A program made the translations under genes and the position numbers. Shown in pieces: positions 1 through 5,841 of a stretch of DNA of 5,841 nucleotides. The number at the start of each line of letters is the position of its first letter. Position 1 is the first letter of the stretch. The stretch covers positions 1 through 5,841 of the forward strand of contig JAFEEK010000139.1 in assembly GCA_018241165.1 (NCBI GenBank). Direction: 5' to 3'. Below the pieces are notes generated by a model that saw nothing but the letters and a program-made list of their open reading frames with translations, was not told the DNA's origin and did not search any database. This DNA comes from Pseudomonadota bacterium (lineage in GTDB: Bacteria; Pseudomonadota; Gammaproteobacteria; Xanthomonadales; Rhodanobacteraceae).

Positions 1-1121
1 CCATCGACGGCGAGCGCGTGTACTTCCAGAACGCGCCCGCGACCTTGTTCCGCCTGAGTGCAGACGCACGCGCGCGCAGCAAGGATCGAATGGAGTTTCT
101 TGACAGCGGTTTGCCGCAGGCGGGAGCCGAACGCTATTTCGAATTCGACCGCACGGCGATCGAGGCAGCGCGCGCTTCGGGTCGTTCAAGCGTGTTGCCG
201 CGACGCGTGCGGGTGACGCAAAGCATGACCGTTGCAGCCGACGCCGTGCCCGCCGCCAAGTCGATTCGCGCGTGGATTCCGTATCCGCGCGCGATCGAAG
301 GCCAGCAGCAGGATATCCGCTTCGTTTCCAGCGAGCCCGCCGCGCATCGCATCGCGCCGGAATCTGCCTTGCAGCGCACGGTGTTCCTCGAGCAGCCCGC
401 GCAGGCCGGCAAGCCGACGGTTTTTTCCGTCACCTATGAACTTACGCTCTATGCGCAGTACCACGCGATCGATGCGGACAAGGTGGTGCCGGCAAAGATT
501 ACGCCGGAGCTAGCGCCGTTCGTCGCCGAACGCGCGCCGCATATCGTGTTCACCCAGCCGCTGCGCGTGTTCTCGCGCCAGGTCGTGGGCGACGAAACCA
601 ATCCGTACCGCATCGCGCAGAAGATCTATGCCGCGGTGGACGAGATTCCCTGGGCGGGCGCGCGCGAGTACTCCACGATTGCCGACCTGAGCAGCTACAC
701 CTTGCGCGCTGGCCACGGCGACTGCGGCGAGCAGACCCTGCTGCTGATGACCTTGATGCGCATGAACGGCATCCCGGCGCGCTGGCAATCCGGGTGGACC
801 TACACCGACACCGATCACGAGGACATCCACGATTGGGCGCAGATTTACCTCGCGCCGTATGGCTGGGTGCCAGTGGATGTCACCTACGGGCGCATCGATT
901 CCGGCGATGCCGCGCTGAAGTGGTTCTACCTCGGCGGGCTGGACAACTACCGCATCGCCTTCAACGACGATTTTTCGCAGGAGTTCGTGCCGCCCAAGCG
1001 CTTCTTCCGCTCCGATACCGTGGATTCGCAACGCGGCGAAGTCGAGTGGGACGGCGGCAACCTGTACTACGACCAATGGAATTCGGATTTCACATGGAAG
1101 ATCCTGCCGTTGTCGCAATGA
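1..1121 (+). CDS. Transglutaminase-like domain protein, 5'-truncated by window edge
   Basis: The reading frame is open from base 3 to the TGA at 1119-1121. A GTG at 18 is available, but the residues before it (IDGER) read as normal coding, so the true start is probably upstream and any signal peptide is unseen. Counting the GTG as residue 1, the transglutaminase-core triad is visible: Cys236 in GHGDCGEQT, His271 in DIHDWAQIYL and Asp287 in WVPVDVTYG, in the usual Cys-His-Asp order. Residues about 60-180 look like the beta-rich N-terminal region seen in bacterial relatives (RAWIPYP, then VTYELTLYAQYHAID). Bacterial members usually act as proteases or peptidases, and few are true cross-linkers; the substrate here cannot be told. 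The gene ends in an ATGA overlap with the amidase gene, suggesting coupled expression and perhaps a shared envelope role (inference). The family call is firm; the exact function is unknown. Confidence 0.88.
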   Translation, partial: IDGERVYFQNAPATLFRLSADARARSKDRMEFLDSGLPQAGAERYFEFDRTAIEAARASGRSSVLPRRVRVTQSMTVAADAVPAAKSIRAWIPYPRAIEGQQQDIRFVSSEPAAHRIAPESALQRTVFLEQPAQAGKPTVFSVTYELTLYAQYHAIDADKVVPAKITPELAPFVAERAPHIVFTQPLRVFSRQVVGDETNPYRIAQKIYAAVDEIPWAGAREYSTIADLSSYTLRAGHGDCGEQTLLLMTLMRMNGIPARWQSGWTYTDTDHEDIHDWAQIYLAPYGWVPVDVTYGRIDSGDAALKWFYLGGLDNYRIAFNDDFSQEFVPPKRFFRSDTVDSQRGEVEWDGGNLYYDQWNSDFTWKILPLSQ

Positions 1122-1921
1122 GCCGCGCGATTCTTGCCGCCCTTGTCGCACTGCTGTTGGCCGGGTGTGCCGGCATGTCCGCGCGCAATCCGCTGGCGCA
1201 GTGGGTGCCGTCGCCGAACTTCGATGCGCGTGAGCCGACCCTGATCGTGTTGCACTACACGCAAGAGGCCAACGCGCAAGTCGCGCTGCACACCTTGCGC
1301 ACGAAGAATTCCGGCGGCCCGGTCAGCGCGCATTACCTTGTCGGAAAGGATGGCGAGATCTATCAACTGGTCGCCGATGGCGCACGCGCGTGGCAGGCCG
1401 GGCCGTCGTTCTGGGCCGGTGCGGGCGATGTGAACTCCCGATCCATCGGCATCGAGATCGACAACAACGGCGCCGAACCTTTCGCGCAGTCGCAAATCGA
1501 TGCGCTGCTGAAATTGCTGGCCGACCTGACCACGCGTTATCCGATCCGCCCGACCAGCATCGTCGGTCACGCTGACGTAGCCGAAACGCGCAAGGCCGAT
1601 CCGGGCGTGTTTTTCCCGTGGCGTGAACTGGCCGCGCAGGGTTTCGGCTTGTGGTACGACGCCGATCCGCTGCCGGACCCGCCGCCGGCCTTCGATCCGC
1701 TGGTCGCCTTGCGCCTGATCGGTTACACGGTGGCCGATCCGACCGCGGCCAGCGTGGCCTTCCATCGTCATTTTCGTGGCAATGATGCCGGCGAACTGGA
1801 TGCGCGCGATCGAAAGATCCTGTGGAACCTGCAAGGCAAATTGCTGCGCCAGGACGTCGTTCCGCCGCCGCCGCCGGTGGGCTATCGACAGCTCAAGGAC
1901 CTGCAGCCGGGCAAGCCCTGA
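1118..1921 (+). CDS. amiD: AmiD-like lipoprotein N-acetylmuramoyl-L-alanine amidase
   Basis: The 267-residue product should hydrolyse the amide bond between N-acetylmuramic acid (or anhydro-MurNAc) and the stem peptide L-alanine, in turnover of peptidoglycan at the outer membrane. The N-terminus is a short lipoprotein signal with lipobox LAGC, so Cys17 would be lipidated; Ala18 at +2 fits outer-membrane sorting. The Amidase_2 (zinc, T7-lysozyme-like) domain spans about 38-170: likely zinc ligands His46 (LHYT), His151 (GHADV) and Asp161 (KADPG), with Glu113 (GIEIDNNG) and Lys159 at the positions expected for catalysis. A proline linker near 181-187 leads to a C-terminal peptidoglycan-binding-like helical domain (about 187-242, with FHRHFRGN), as in E. 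coli AmiD. The frame is open upstream to 794, but the ATG at 1118 is chosen because it starts the lipoprotein signal and sits in an ATGA overlap with the previous stop. No strong Shine-Dalgarno is seen, so translational coupling is likely. Confidence 0.93.
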   Translation: MSRAILAALVALLLAGCAGMSARNPLAQWVPSPNFDAREPTLIVLHYTQEANAQVALHTLRTKNSGGPVSAHYLVGKDGEIYQLVADGARAWQAGPSFWAGAGDVNSRSIGIEIDNNGAEPFAQSQIDALLKLLADLTTRYPIRPTSIVGHADVAETRKADPGVFFPWRELAAQGFGLWYDADPLPDPPPAFDPLVALRLIGYTVADPTAASVAFHRHFRGNDAGELDARDRKILWNLQGKLLRQDVVPPPPPVGYRQLKDLQPGKP

Positions 1922-1928
1922 ACGTTCA
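1919..1928. repeat. 10-bp perfect palindrome over the amiD stop codon
   Basis: TGAACGTTCA is its own reverse complement, and its first three bases are the amiD stop codon. It lies at the start of the only intergenic gap in the + strand gene run (1922-1966). It could be an operator half-site cluster or chance; there is no second copy in the window to support a binding-site reading. Confidence 0.3.
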
Positions 1929-1966
1929 AGCGTTCGGCCATCGCGCCAGCAGGTACACTTGCGACC

Positions 1967-3460
1967 ATGACGCTGTGGCTGCGCGACGAAACCCCATTGC
2001 GGTGGCGCGACTTCATTCTTGCGACCGCGGTCATCAGCATTGCCTCGCTGTTCGGCTTCTACGTGGTGCAGCCGTTGTGGCCGAGCAAGTTGCCGTTGAT
2101 GTTTTTCGCGGGCGTGTTGATCGCCGGCTATCGCCTGGGCATGTGGCCGGCGATTTTTGCCGCGATCCTGGCTTTCCTTTCGTTCAACTTTTTGTTCGAG
2201 GAGCCACGCTTCACCCTGACCTTCGACGCCGAGGACCTGTTCGCGCTGGTGACGTTCCTGATCGGCGCCCTGCTCGTGGGTGGCCTTACCGGCCGCTTGA
2301 GCGATCACGCGCGCCGCCTCAAACGCGCCCTGGCGGACATGACTTCGCTGTTCGAAGCCAGCCGCGACCTTGCGACCGCGGTCGATCCGAAAAGCGCGGC
2401 GGAGCGCGTGGTGCGCAGCCTGGAAGCGAATGGTTGCCGATGCGCGATCTGGTTGATCGAAAACGGCACGCACACGATGTGCGCGACATCGGCCAAGGCA
2501 CCGGTGTTGCAGGAAACGGAAATTGCAGCGCTGGCGAGCGCGAGCCCCGCGCACGATGAAGCGACTGCCGAACGCGCCGTCCTGCACATGTCCAGCGGCG
2601 GACGCAGCGTCGGCGTCGCCGTGGTCTGGCCGCGCCGCAAGACGGCGTTGCCGGACGCGCGCTGGATGCGCGCCCTGCTCGATTCGGCCGCGGTCGCGAT
2701 CGACCGTGCGCGCCTGATCGCGGAAATCGCCGAAGCGCGCGTGGTTGCCGAAAAGGAAGGCTTGCGCACCGCCTTGCTGTCGTCGCTGTCGCACGACTTG
2801 CGCACGCCGTTGTCCACGATCCTCGCCTCGGCGACGTCGTTGCTCGAATACGAGGAAAAATTCGACGCCGCCACGCGCCGCGACCTGTTGACCGTGATCC
2901 AGGACGAATCCGAACGCCTGAACCGTTACCTTGCCAACCTGCTGGAAATGACGCGGCTGGAGTCCGGTGCATTGCAGGTCAGCCGTTACTTGGTGGATCC
3001 GCGCGAGCCGATGTCGGCGGCGCTGCGCCGGCTCGAGCGGCGATTGTCCGGGCGCAACGTCGTGCGTGCGTTTCCCGCGACGTGCGAACATGTCAACGTG
3101 GATCCGGTTTTGCTGGAGCAGGTCTTGGTCAACGTCATCGAAAACACGGTTGCGCATACTCCGCCGGACGCGCGCATCGTGGCACGGGTGGAAACCGCGG
3201 CGGGCCGCGCACGGCTTGCGGTGGAGGATGACGGCAACGGCATCCCGGCCGCGGACCTGCCGTATGTGTTCGACAAGTTTTTCCGCGGCGGCGGCGATCG
3301 CCGCCGCGGCTCCGGAATCGGCCTCGGGCTTGCGGTCGCGCGCGGTCTGGTCGAAGCCTTCGGCGGCAGCATCCGTGCGACCAGTCCCTTGCGCGACGGC
3401 CACGGCACGTGCATCGAGGTGGATCTGCCTTCGCACGCGATTCTGGGAACCAGCGAATGA
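1967..3460 (+). CDS. Short KdpD-like membrane sensor histidine kinase (DUF4118-GAF-HisKA-HATPase)
   Basis: This 497-residue protein should autophosphorylate and pass phosphate to the adjacent KdpE-like regulator. In order: four hydrophobic segments at about 15-34, 43-59, 61-77 and 90-108 (DUF4118-like, the KdpD membrane region); a basic helical linker at 109-123; a weak GAF-like region at about 125-248; HisKA with phospho-acceptor His276 in SLSHDLRTPLST, wording typical of KdpD; and an ATPase domain with N-box Asn393 (VIENTVAHTP), G1 DDGNGIP (421-427), F-box VFDKFF and G2 GSGIGLGL (448-455). Full-length KdpD is roughly 900 residues, with an N-terminal KdpD domain carrying a Walker motif, plus a USP domain. 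Both are absent here, and the same-frame sequence before the ATG is only 15 codons back to the amiD stop, so the short form is real in this window. A weak AGGT at 1951-1954 lies 12 bases before the start. No kdpFABC is nearby. I am sure of the kinase; its signal is unknown. Confidence 0.93.
   Translation: MTLWLRDETPLRWRDFILATAVISIASLFGFYVVQPLWPSKLPLMFFAGVLIAGYRLGMWPAIFAAILAFLSFNFLFEEPRFTLTFDAEDLFALVTFLIGALLVGGLTGRLSDHARRLKRALADMTSLFEASRDLATAVDPKSAAERVVRSLEANGCRCAIWLIENGTHTMCATSAKAPVLQETEIAALASASPAHDEATAERAVLHMSSGGRSVGVAVVWPRRKTALPDARWMRALLDSAAVAIDRARLIAEIAEARVVAEKEGLRTALLSSLSHDLRTPLSTILASATSLLEYEEKFDAATRRDLLTVIQDESERLNRYLANLLEMTRLESGALQVSRYLVDPREPMSAALRRLERRLSGRNVVRAFPATCEHVNVDPVLLEQVLVNVIENTVAHTPPDARIVARVETAAGRARLAVEDDGNGIPAADLPYVFDKFFRGGGDRRRGSGIGLGLAVARGLVEAFGGSIRATSPLRDGHGTCIEVDLPSHAILGTSE
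3288..3307. repeat. 20-bp perfect palindrome inside the kinase ATP-lid coding region
   Basis: The left arm GCGGCGGCGA and its exact reverse complement are joined at a central GATC. It encodes part of the Gly/Arg-rich stretch RGGGDRRRG (residues 440-448) between the F-box and the G2 box. It may only reflect GGC/CGC codon use for Gly and Arg. It could form a strong hairpin in the mRNA. Confidence 0.5.
3445..3448 (+). promoter_or_regulatory. Ribosome binding site for the KdpE-like gene
   Basis: GGGA ends eight bases before the ATG at 3457, inside the last codons of the kinase gene. It supports 3457 over the alternative in-frame ATG at 3481, which would remove eight residues and begin just before the conserved IVDDE. 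Confidence 0.55.
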
Positions 3461-4143
3461 GCCCCGCCCTCGCGCGCGTGATGATCGTCGACGACGAGGC
3501 GCCGATCGTGCGCGTGCTCAAGCCGTCGCTCATCGCCGCCGGTTATGAAGTGGCCGATGCCTACACCGGCAGCGAAGCATTGGCGCAGGCCGCGGGCTGG
3601 GCGCCGGATGCGATCGTGCTGGACCTGGGCTTGCCGGACATGGACGGCAAGGAGGTCATCCAGGCGCTGCGCAAGTGGACCCAGGTGCCGATCATCGTGT
3701 TGTCCGCACGCGAGGCCGAAAACGAGCGCATTGCCGCACTGGATATCGGCGCGGACGATTACGTCGTCAAGCCTTTCCATACCGGCGAGCTGCTCGCGCG
3801 CGTGCGCGCGGCGCTGCGTCACCGCCAAAGCCGCGCCGAATCCACCACGTATTCGGGCGGCGACCTGGAAATCGACTTCGAGCGCCGGCGCGTGAGCGTC
3901 GGCGGCCGCGAGGTGCGCTTGACGCGCAAGGAGTACGACCTGTTGCGCGCCCTGGCGCGGCATGCCGGGCAGGTGGTCACGCACAAACAAATGCTCGCCG
4001 CGGCCTGGGGCAGCGCGGTGACCGACACCCAGTTCGTGCGCGTGTACATCGGCCAGTTGCGGCAGAAGATCGAACGCGATCCGGGCAATCCGCAGCTGAT
4101 CCTCACCGAGGCCGGCGTCGGCTACCGGCTGGCGGCGGATTGA
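3457..4143 (+). CDS. kdpE: KdpE-like OmpR-family response regulator
   Basis: This 228-residue DNA-binding regulator is activated by phosphorylation from the upstream kinase. The receiver domain (about 6-120) has the acidic pocket Asp12/Asp13, phospho-acceptor Asp56 in LDLGLPDMDG, Ser83 in VPIIVLSARE and Lys105 in DDYVVKPF. The wording of LDLGLPD and VPIIVLSARE is close to E. coli KdpE as I remember it. The C-terminal winged helix (about 128-226) carries LTRKEYDLLRALARHAGQVVTH, the recognition region around TDTQFVRVYIGQLRQKIE and the final wing LTEAGVGYRL. Length matches the family (about 225-230 residues). It overlaps the kinase stop by ATGA, so the pair is translationally coupled. Classical KdpE activates kdpFABC; no such operon is in the window, so targets here are unknown. 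The KdpE family call is strong; the potassium role is inference. Confidence 0.93.
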   Translation: MSPALARVMIVDDEAPIVRVLKPSLIAAGYEVADAYTGSEALAQAAGWAPDAIVLDLGLPDMDGKEVIQALRKWTQVPIIVLSAREAENERIAALDIGADDYVVKPFHTGELLARVRAALRHRQSRAESTTYSGGDLEIDFERRRVSVGGREVRLTRKEYDLLRALARHAGQVVTHKQMLAAAWGSAVTDTQFVRVYIGQLRQKIERDPGNPQLILTEAGVGYRLAAD

Positions 4144-4155
4144 GCCGATTGAGCC
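4138..4155 (+). repeat. Tandem 9-bp duplication GATTGAGCC x2 across the kdpE stop
   Basis: GATTGAGCC occurs twice head-to-tail with no mismatch. The unit is three codons long, so it repeats Asp-stop-Ala in frame and places a second TGA (4150-4152) nine bases after the real stop (4141-4143). It looks like a slippage duplication and would act as a back-up stop. Confidence 0.75.
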
Positions 4156-4189
4156 AAGAACCCATCGTATCCCACGCCACCCGCAGGGC

Positions 4190-4212
4190 CGGTTTGCACC
4201 ATGGCAAAGCCG
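4190..4212. terminator. Weak hairpin between convergent genes, possible bidirectional terminator
   Basis: The 78-base gap (4144-4221) between the converging kdpE and repeat-propeller genes holds one inverted repeat: CGG-TTTGC, loop ACCATG, then GCAAA-(bulged G)-CCG. The stem is eight pairs with one bulge. No T-run follows on either strand, so it is not a classic intrinsic terminator. Its position between two stop codons is the main reason to list it. Confidence 0.3.
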
Positions 4213-4221
4213 CAGTAAGCA

Positions 4222-5841
4222 TCAATTTGTACCCACCTTCGGCGTCAAGTGCAAAACCACCGCGCGGGCTTGGTCGGGTTGTGTCTTGCGCTTGCCGTAG
4301 ATGAGCAGTTGCATTCCGTCCGCCGACAAGCGCACTAGATCGACCGTGGACCAATCCATATCGCCGATGCCAAGCTCGGATGCCAGTGCCCACACCGAAA
4401 TCATGCCGGTGGCTTGTGTCCACAAATACGGCGCCCAGAATTCCATATAGGGTGCTGGCGGCTGTTGTGCACCGACCACATACAAGCCTAGCGCCAACGT
4501 GCCGTCCGAAGTTGTGTCTTTCGATCGATACGTCCCGATTGATTCATCGTTCGATCGCAGTTCATCGGCAAGCTGTCCCATATAGGAAAAAGTGCCGTTG
4601 AGTTTCAGAAAATATGGCTGGCTATTGCTGGCATATGGCGCCTCGGGTAGCTGGGTTCCAGCTCCATACATGATGTCGCCAGCGGCACTGATACAAGTCG
4701 GGAAAATGTAATTTCCCATCGGATCGCGTACCAGTTGAGGCAGTCCCGCTCCAATCCAGACCGCGCCGACAAAGCCGTAACCCGGCCAATCGTTGGGAAC
4801 AGCCTGCGTTTCGCCAATCGTCACGTTGCCATCATCGGAAACTGCAAAGGCACTGGTATTGGGATAGGCTCCCTGCGGAAGTATCTGCTGTACGCCGTCG
4901 ATCGCCTGAATCCATGTGGCCAATTGAACTTCGTCATTCGTTCCTATGCCCGCGATGAACTTGAAATTCTTGGAAACCCCGGTCACCGCCGACTCGCTGA
5001 ATCCATTGCCGGTCAAGATTTGCCAGCCGGTAGAGCGCTGCCAAAGCAGAATATTTTTCGACAACAACAGGTTGCCGACAAGAACATCATTTGCAATCAC
5101 TCGTGTGGCATCGGGCGAAATATAGACGTAGTAGCCCGGCGCAATGTCGCGCGGAATGTCTTCCCATGTGCGCGTATCCGGATGCCACAGCACCAGATGC
5201 CCTGCAAGTCGGCCGGCGAGGGTGCCGTCGTTGGCGATATCGTCCGCGGCAACCGCATTGGGATCGGCACTTGTTCCATTGGAAACCGGAATCTCGTCCC
5301 ACGCGATGGTGTACAAATCGCTGAACTTCGGCTGGACGTAAGGACACGCTGGTTGCTGCAAGGCTGTCAGCCGCGTCAGCGTGAAATCGCCCGATCCGAA
5401 TCCGGCTTGCGTCGATGCGTAATGCGCCGTGCCGGTGTCGCAGTTCAGCGTCATCGTCAGCGAGCCCCAATCGTGTTCCTGATATTTCATGGGATCGAAC
5501 GCAGCGCCGAATTTCGGTCCGCTGGTGCTGAACAAGTGGTTGAACACGATGGAACCATTCTGCGGACTGCCCGCGCCCATCAACCAGACCTGATTGCCCT
5601 GCGTGTCGTAGGTATACCAGCTCACGATGGCCTGACCGTTCGACATCCAGTGCAGGTCGAAGCCCTCGCCGCTGTGCGCTGTGTCGAACCAGTTGCCGCT
5701 TTGGCCCGCATACGGCATCACCGGCTCGCCCGGTACGCCGTTGATCGATTGGCAACCCGCGCCCATGGTCTGGGTCAGGCGCTGGATCGGCAAGGTCTGC
5801 GACTGGCCGAAGGCTGTGTATTTGAACGTGCCGTTTTTGCA
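4222..5841 (-). CDS. Probable secreted repeat plus beta-propeller protein, 5'-truncated by window edge
   Basis: The frame runs from the window edge (5841) to the TGA at 4224-4222 with no stop, and 16 codons precede the first possible start (TTG at 5793), so the gene begins outside the window. Counting that TTG as residue 1: residues -16 to 14 are the tail of one repeat and 32-150 a second copy (SGNWFDTAHSGEGFDLHW, SWYTYDTQGNQVWLMGAG, then CxxGTxxY, RLT and a final Cys). I recognise this repeat from extracellular Xanthomonadales proteins, where its function is not known to me. Residues about 178-515 hold seven recurring S/N-x-D-G-like turns (near 188, 226, 274, 319, 369, 429, 490), most followed by a strand ending in Leu/Val-Trp, resembling HAF-type beta-propeller repeats. 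No catalytic motif is visible. GC falls to 40-45% in parts of the propeller. It converges with kdpE and is unlikely to share its transcript. Secretion is inferred, since the N-terminus is missing. Confidence 0.8.
   Translation of the reverse strand, partial: CKNGTFKYTAFGQSQTLPIQRLTQTMGAGCQSINGVPGEPVMPYAGQSGNWFDTAHSGEGFDLHWMSNGQAIVSWYTYDTQGNQVWLMGAGSPQNGSIVFNHLFSTSGPKFGAAFDPMKYQEHDWGSLTMTLNCDTGTAHYASTQAGFGSGDFTLTRLTALQQPACPYVQPKFSDLYTIAWDEIPVSNGTSADPNAVAADDIANDGTLAGRLAGHLVLWHPDTRTWEDIPRDIAPGYYVYISPDATRVIANDVLVGNLLLSKNILLWQRSTGWQILTGNGFSESAVTGVSKNFKFIAGIGTNDEVQLATWIQAIDGVQQILPQGAYPNTSAFAVSDDGNVTIGETQAVPNDWPGYGFVGAVWIGAGLPQLVRDPMGNYIFPTCISAAGDIMYGAGTQLPEAPYASNSQPYFLKLNGTFSYMGQLADELRSNDESIGTYRSKDTTSDGTLALGLYVVGAQQPPAPYMEFWAPYLWTQATGMISVWALASELGIGDMDWSTVDLVRLSADGMQLLIYGKRKTQPDQARAVVLHLTPKVGTN
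5365..5841 (-). repeat. Two adjacent protein repeats (upstream copy cut by window edge)
   Basis: The end of each copy fits Cys-x-x-Gly-Thr-x-x-Tyr, then Arg-Leu-Thr, then Cys. The first is CKNGTFKY...RLTQTMGAGC (5752-5841) and the second CDTGTAHY...RLTALQQPAC (ending 5344). The second copy is complete, with the Trp/Gly-rich first half at about 5580-5700. Only the tail of the first copy is in the window, so the copy number is unknown. The paired cysteines suggest disulfides and an extracellular location. Confidence 0.65.

Noticed and set aside
18..20. GTG as the true start of the transglutaminase-like gene
   Set aside because: The frame is open to the window edge with plausible protein sequence before the GTG, so the gene is more likely cut by the window.
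794..1117. Longer start for the amidase gene, adding 108 codons upstream
   Set aside because: The extra part overlaps the transglutaminase gene, reads as low-complexity Arg-rich shadow sequence, and would bury the lipoprotein signal that starts at 1118.
1954..1959. TACACT as a -10 box giving a near-leaderless kinase transcript
   Set aside because: It matches TATAAT at four of six places, but no reasonable -35 box lies 16-18 bases upstream (1931-1936 is CGTTCG), so there is no real promoter support.
2305..2972. Two overlapping - strand open frames opposite the kinase gene (2305-2874, 2319-2972)
   Set aside because: Both sit wholly within the kinase coding region in shadow frames, are rich in Arg, Ser and Ala, and show no motif or supported start.
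1067..3436. 789-codon open frame on the - strand, antisense to amiD and the kinase gene
   Set aside because: Very long, but the translation is rich in Arg, Gln, His and Ala with no recognisable domain, and it lies opposite two genes with clear catalytic motifs. This is the usual antisense shadow of high-GC coding sequence.
5791..5793. TTG as the true start of the repeat-propeller gene
   Set aside because: The 16 codons before it encode the conserved Cys-x-x-Gly-Thr-x-x-Tyr tail of an upstream repeat, so coding continues past the window edge.

Overview
The window is high-GC bacterial DNA with dense, same-strand genes joined by ATGA stop/start overlaps. The gene families point to a gammaproteobacterium of the Xanthomonadales/Lysobacterales (Rhodanobacteraceae-like). 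The reasons are an AmiD-type lipoprotein amidase, a KdpE-type regulator, and a 'W-[FY]-x-x-x-x-S-G-x-G-F' secreted-protein repeat that I associate with that group. The taxonomic call is an inference from style and families; no marker gene is present.

Layout on the + strand: (1) bases 1-1121, the 3' part of a transglutaminase-like cysteine protease-fold protein whose start lies before the window; (2) 1118-1921, an AmiD-like outer-membrane lipoprotein N-acetylmuramoyl-L-alanine amidase, overlapping gene 1 by ATGA; (3) 1967-3460, a short KdpD-like membrane histidine kinase (DUF4118-type four-helix membrane region, GAF-like region, HisKA, HATPase); (4) 3457-4143, its KdpE-like OmpR-family response regulator, overlapping by ATGA. 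On the - strand, converging on kdpE, is (5) 4222-5841, the 3' part of a probably secreted protein with tandem cysteine-bounded repeats followed by a predicted seven-repeat beta-propeller.

Genes 1-4 could be one transcript: the only gap is 45 bases between amiD and the kinase. Genes 1 and 2 suggest envelope or peptidoglycan handling. Genes 3 and 4 are a complete phosphorelay pair (His276 to Asp56). No kdpFABC potassium-pump gene lies in the window, and the kinase lacks the cytoplasmic KdpD/USP input region of full-length KdpD, so its signal and targets may differ from classical Kdp. Gene 5 drops to 40-45% GC in parts of its propeller region, while the + strand genes run at about 63-75% in sampled rows, so it looks like a separate, more variable accessory gene.

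I see no RNA gene, insertion sequence, CRISPR array or origin. Nothing here amounts to a clearly new system. The points most worth following are the short orphan KdpD/KdpE pair, the mosaic repeat-propeller protein, and a few small sequence oddities around stop codons.
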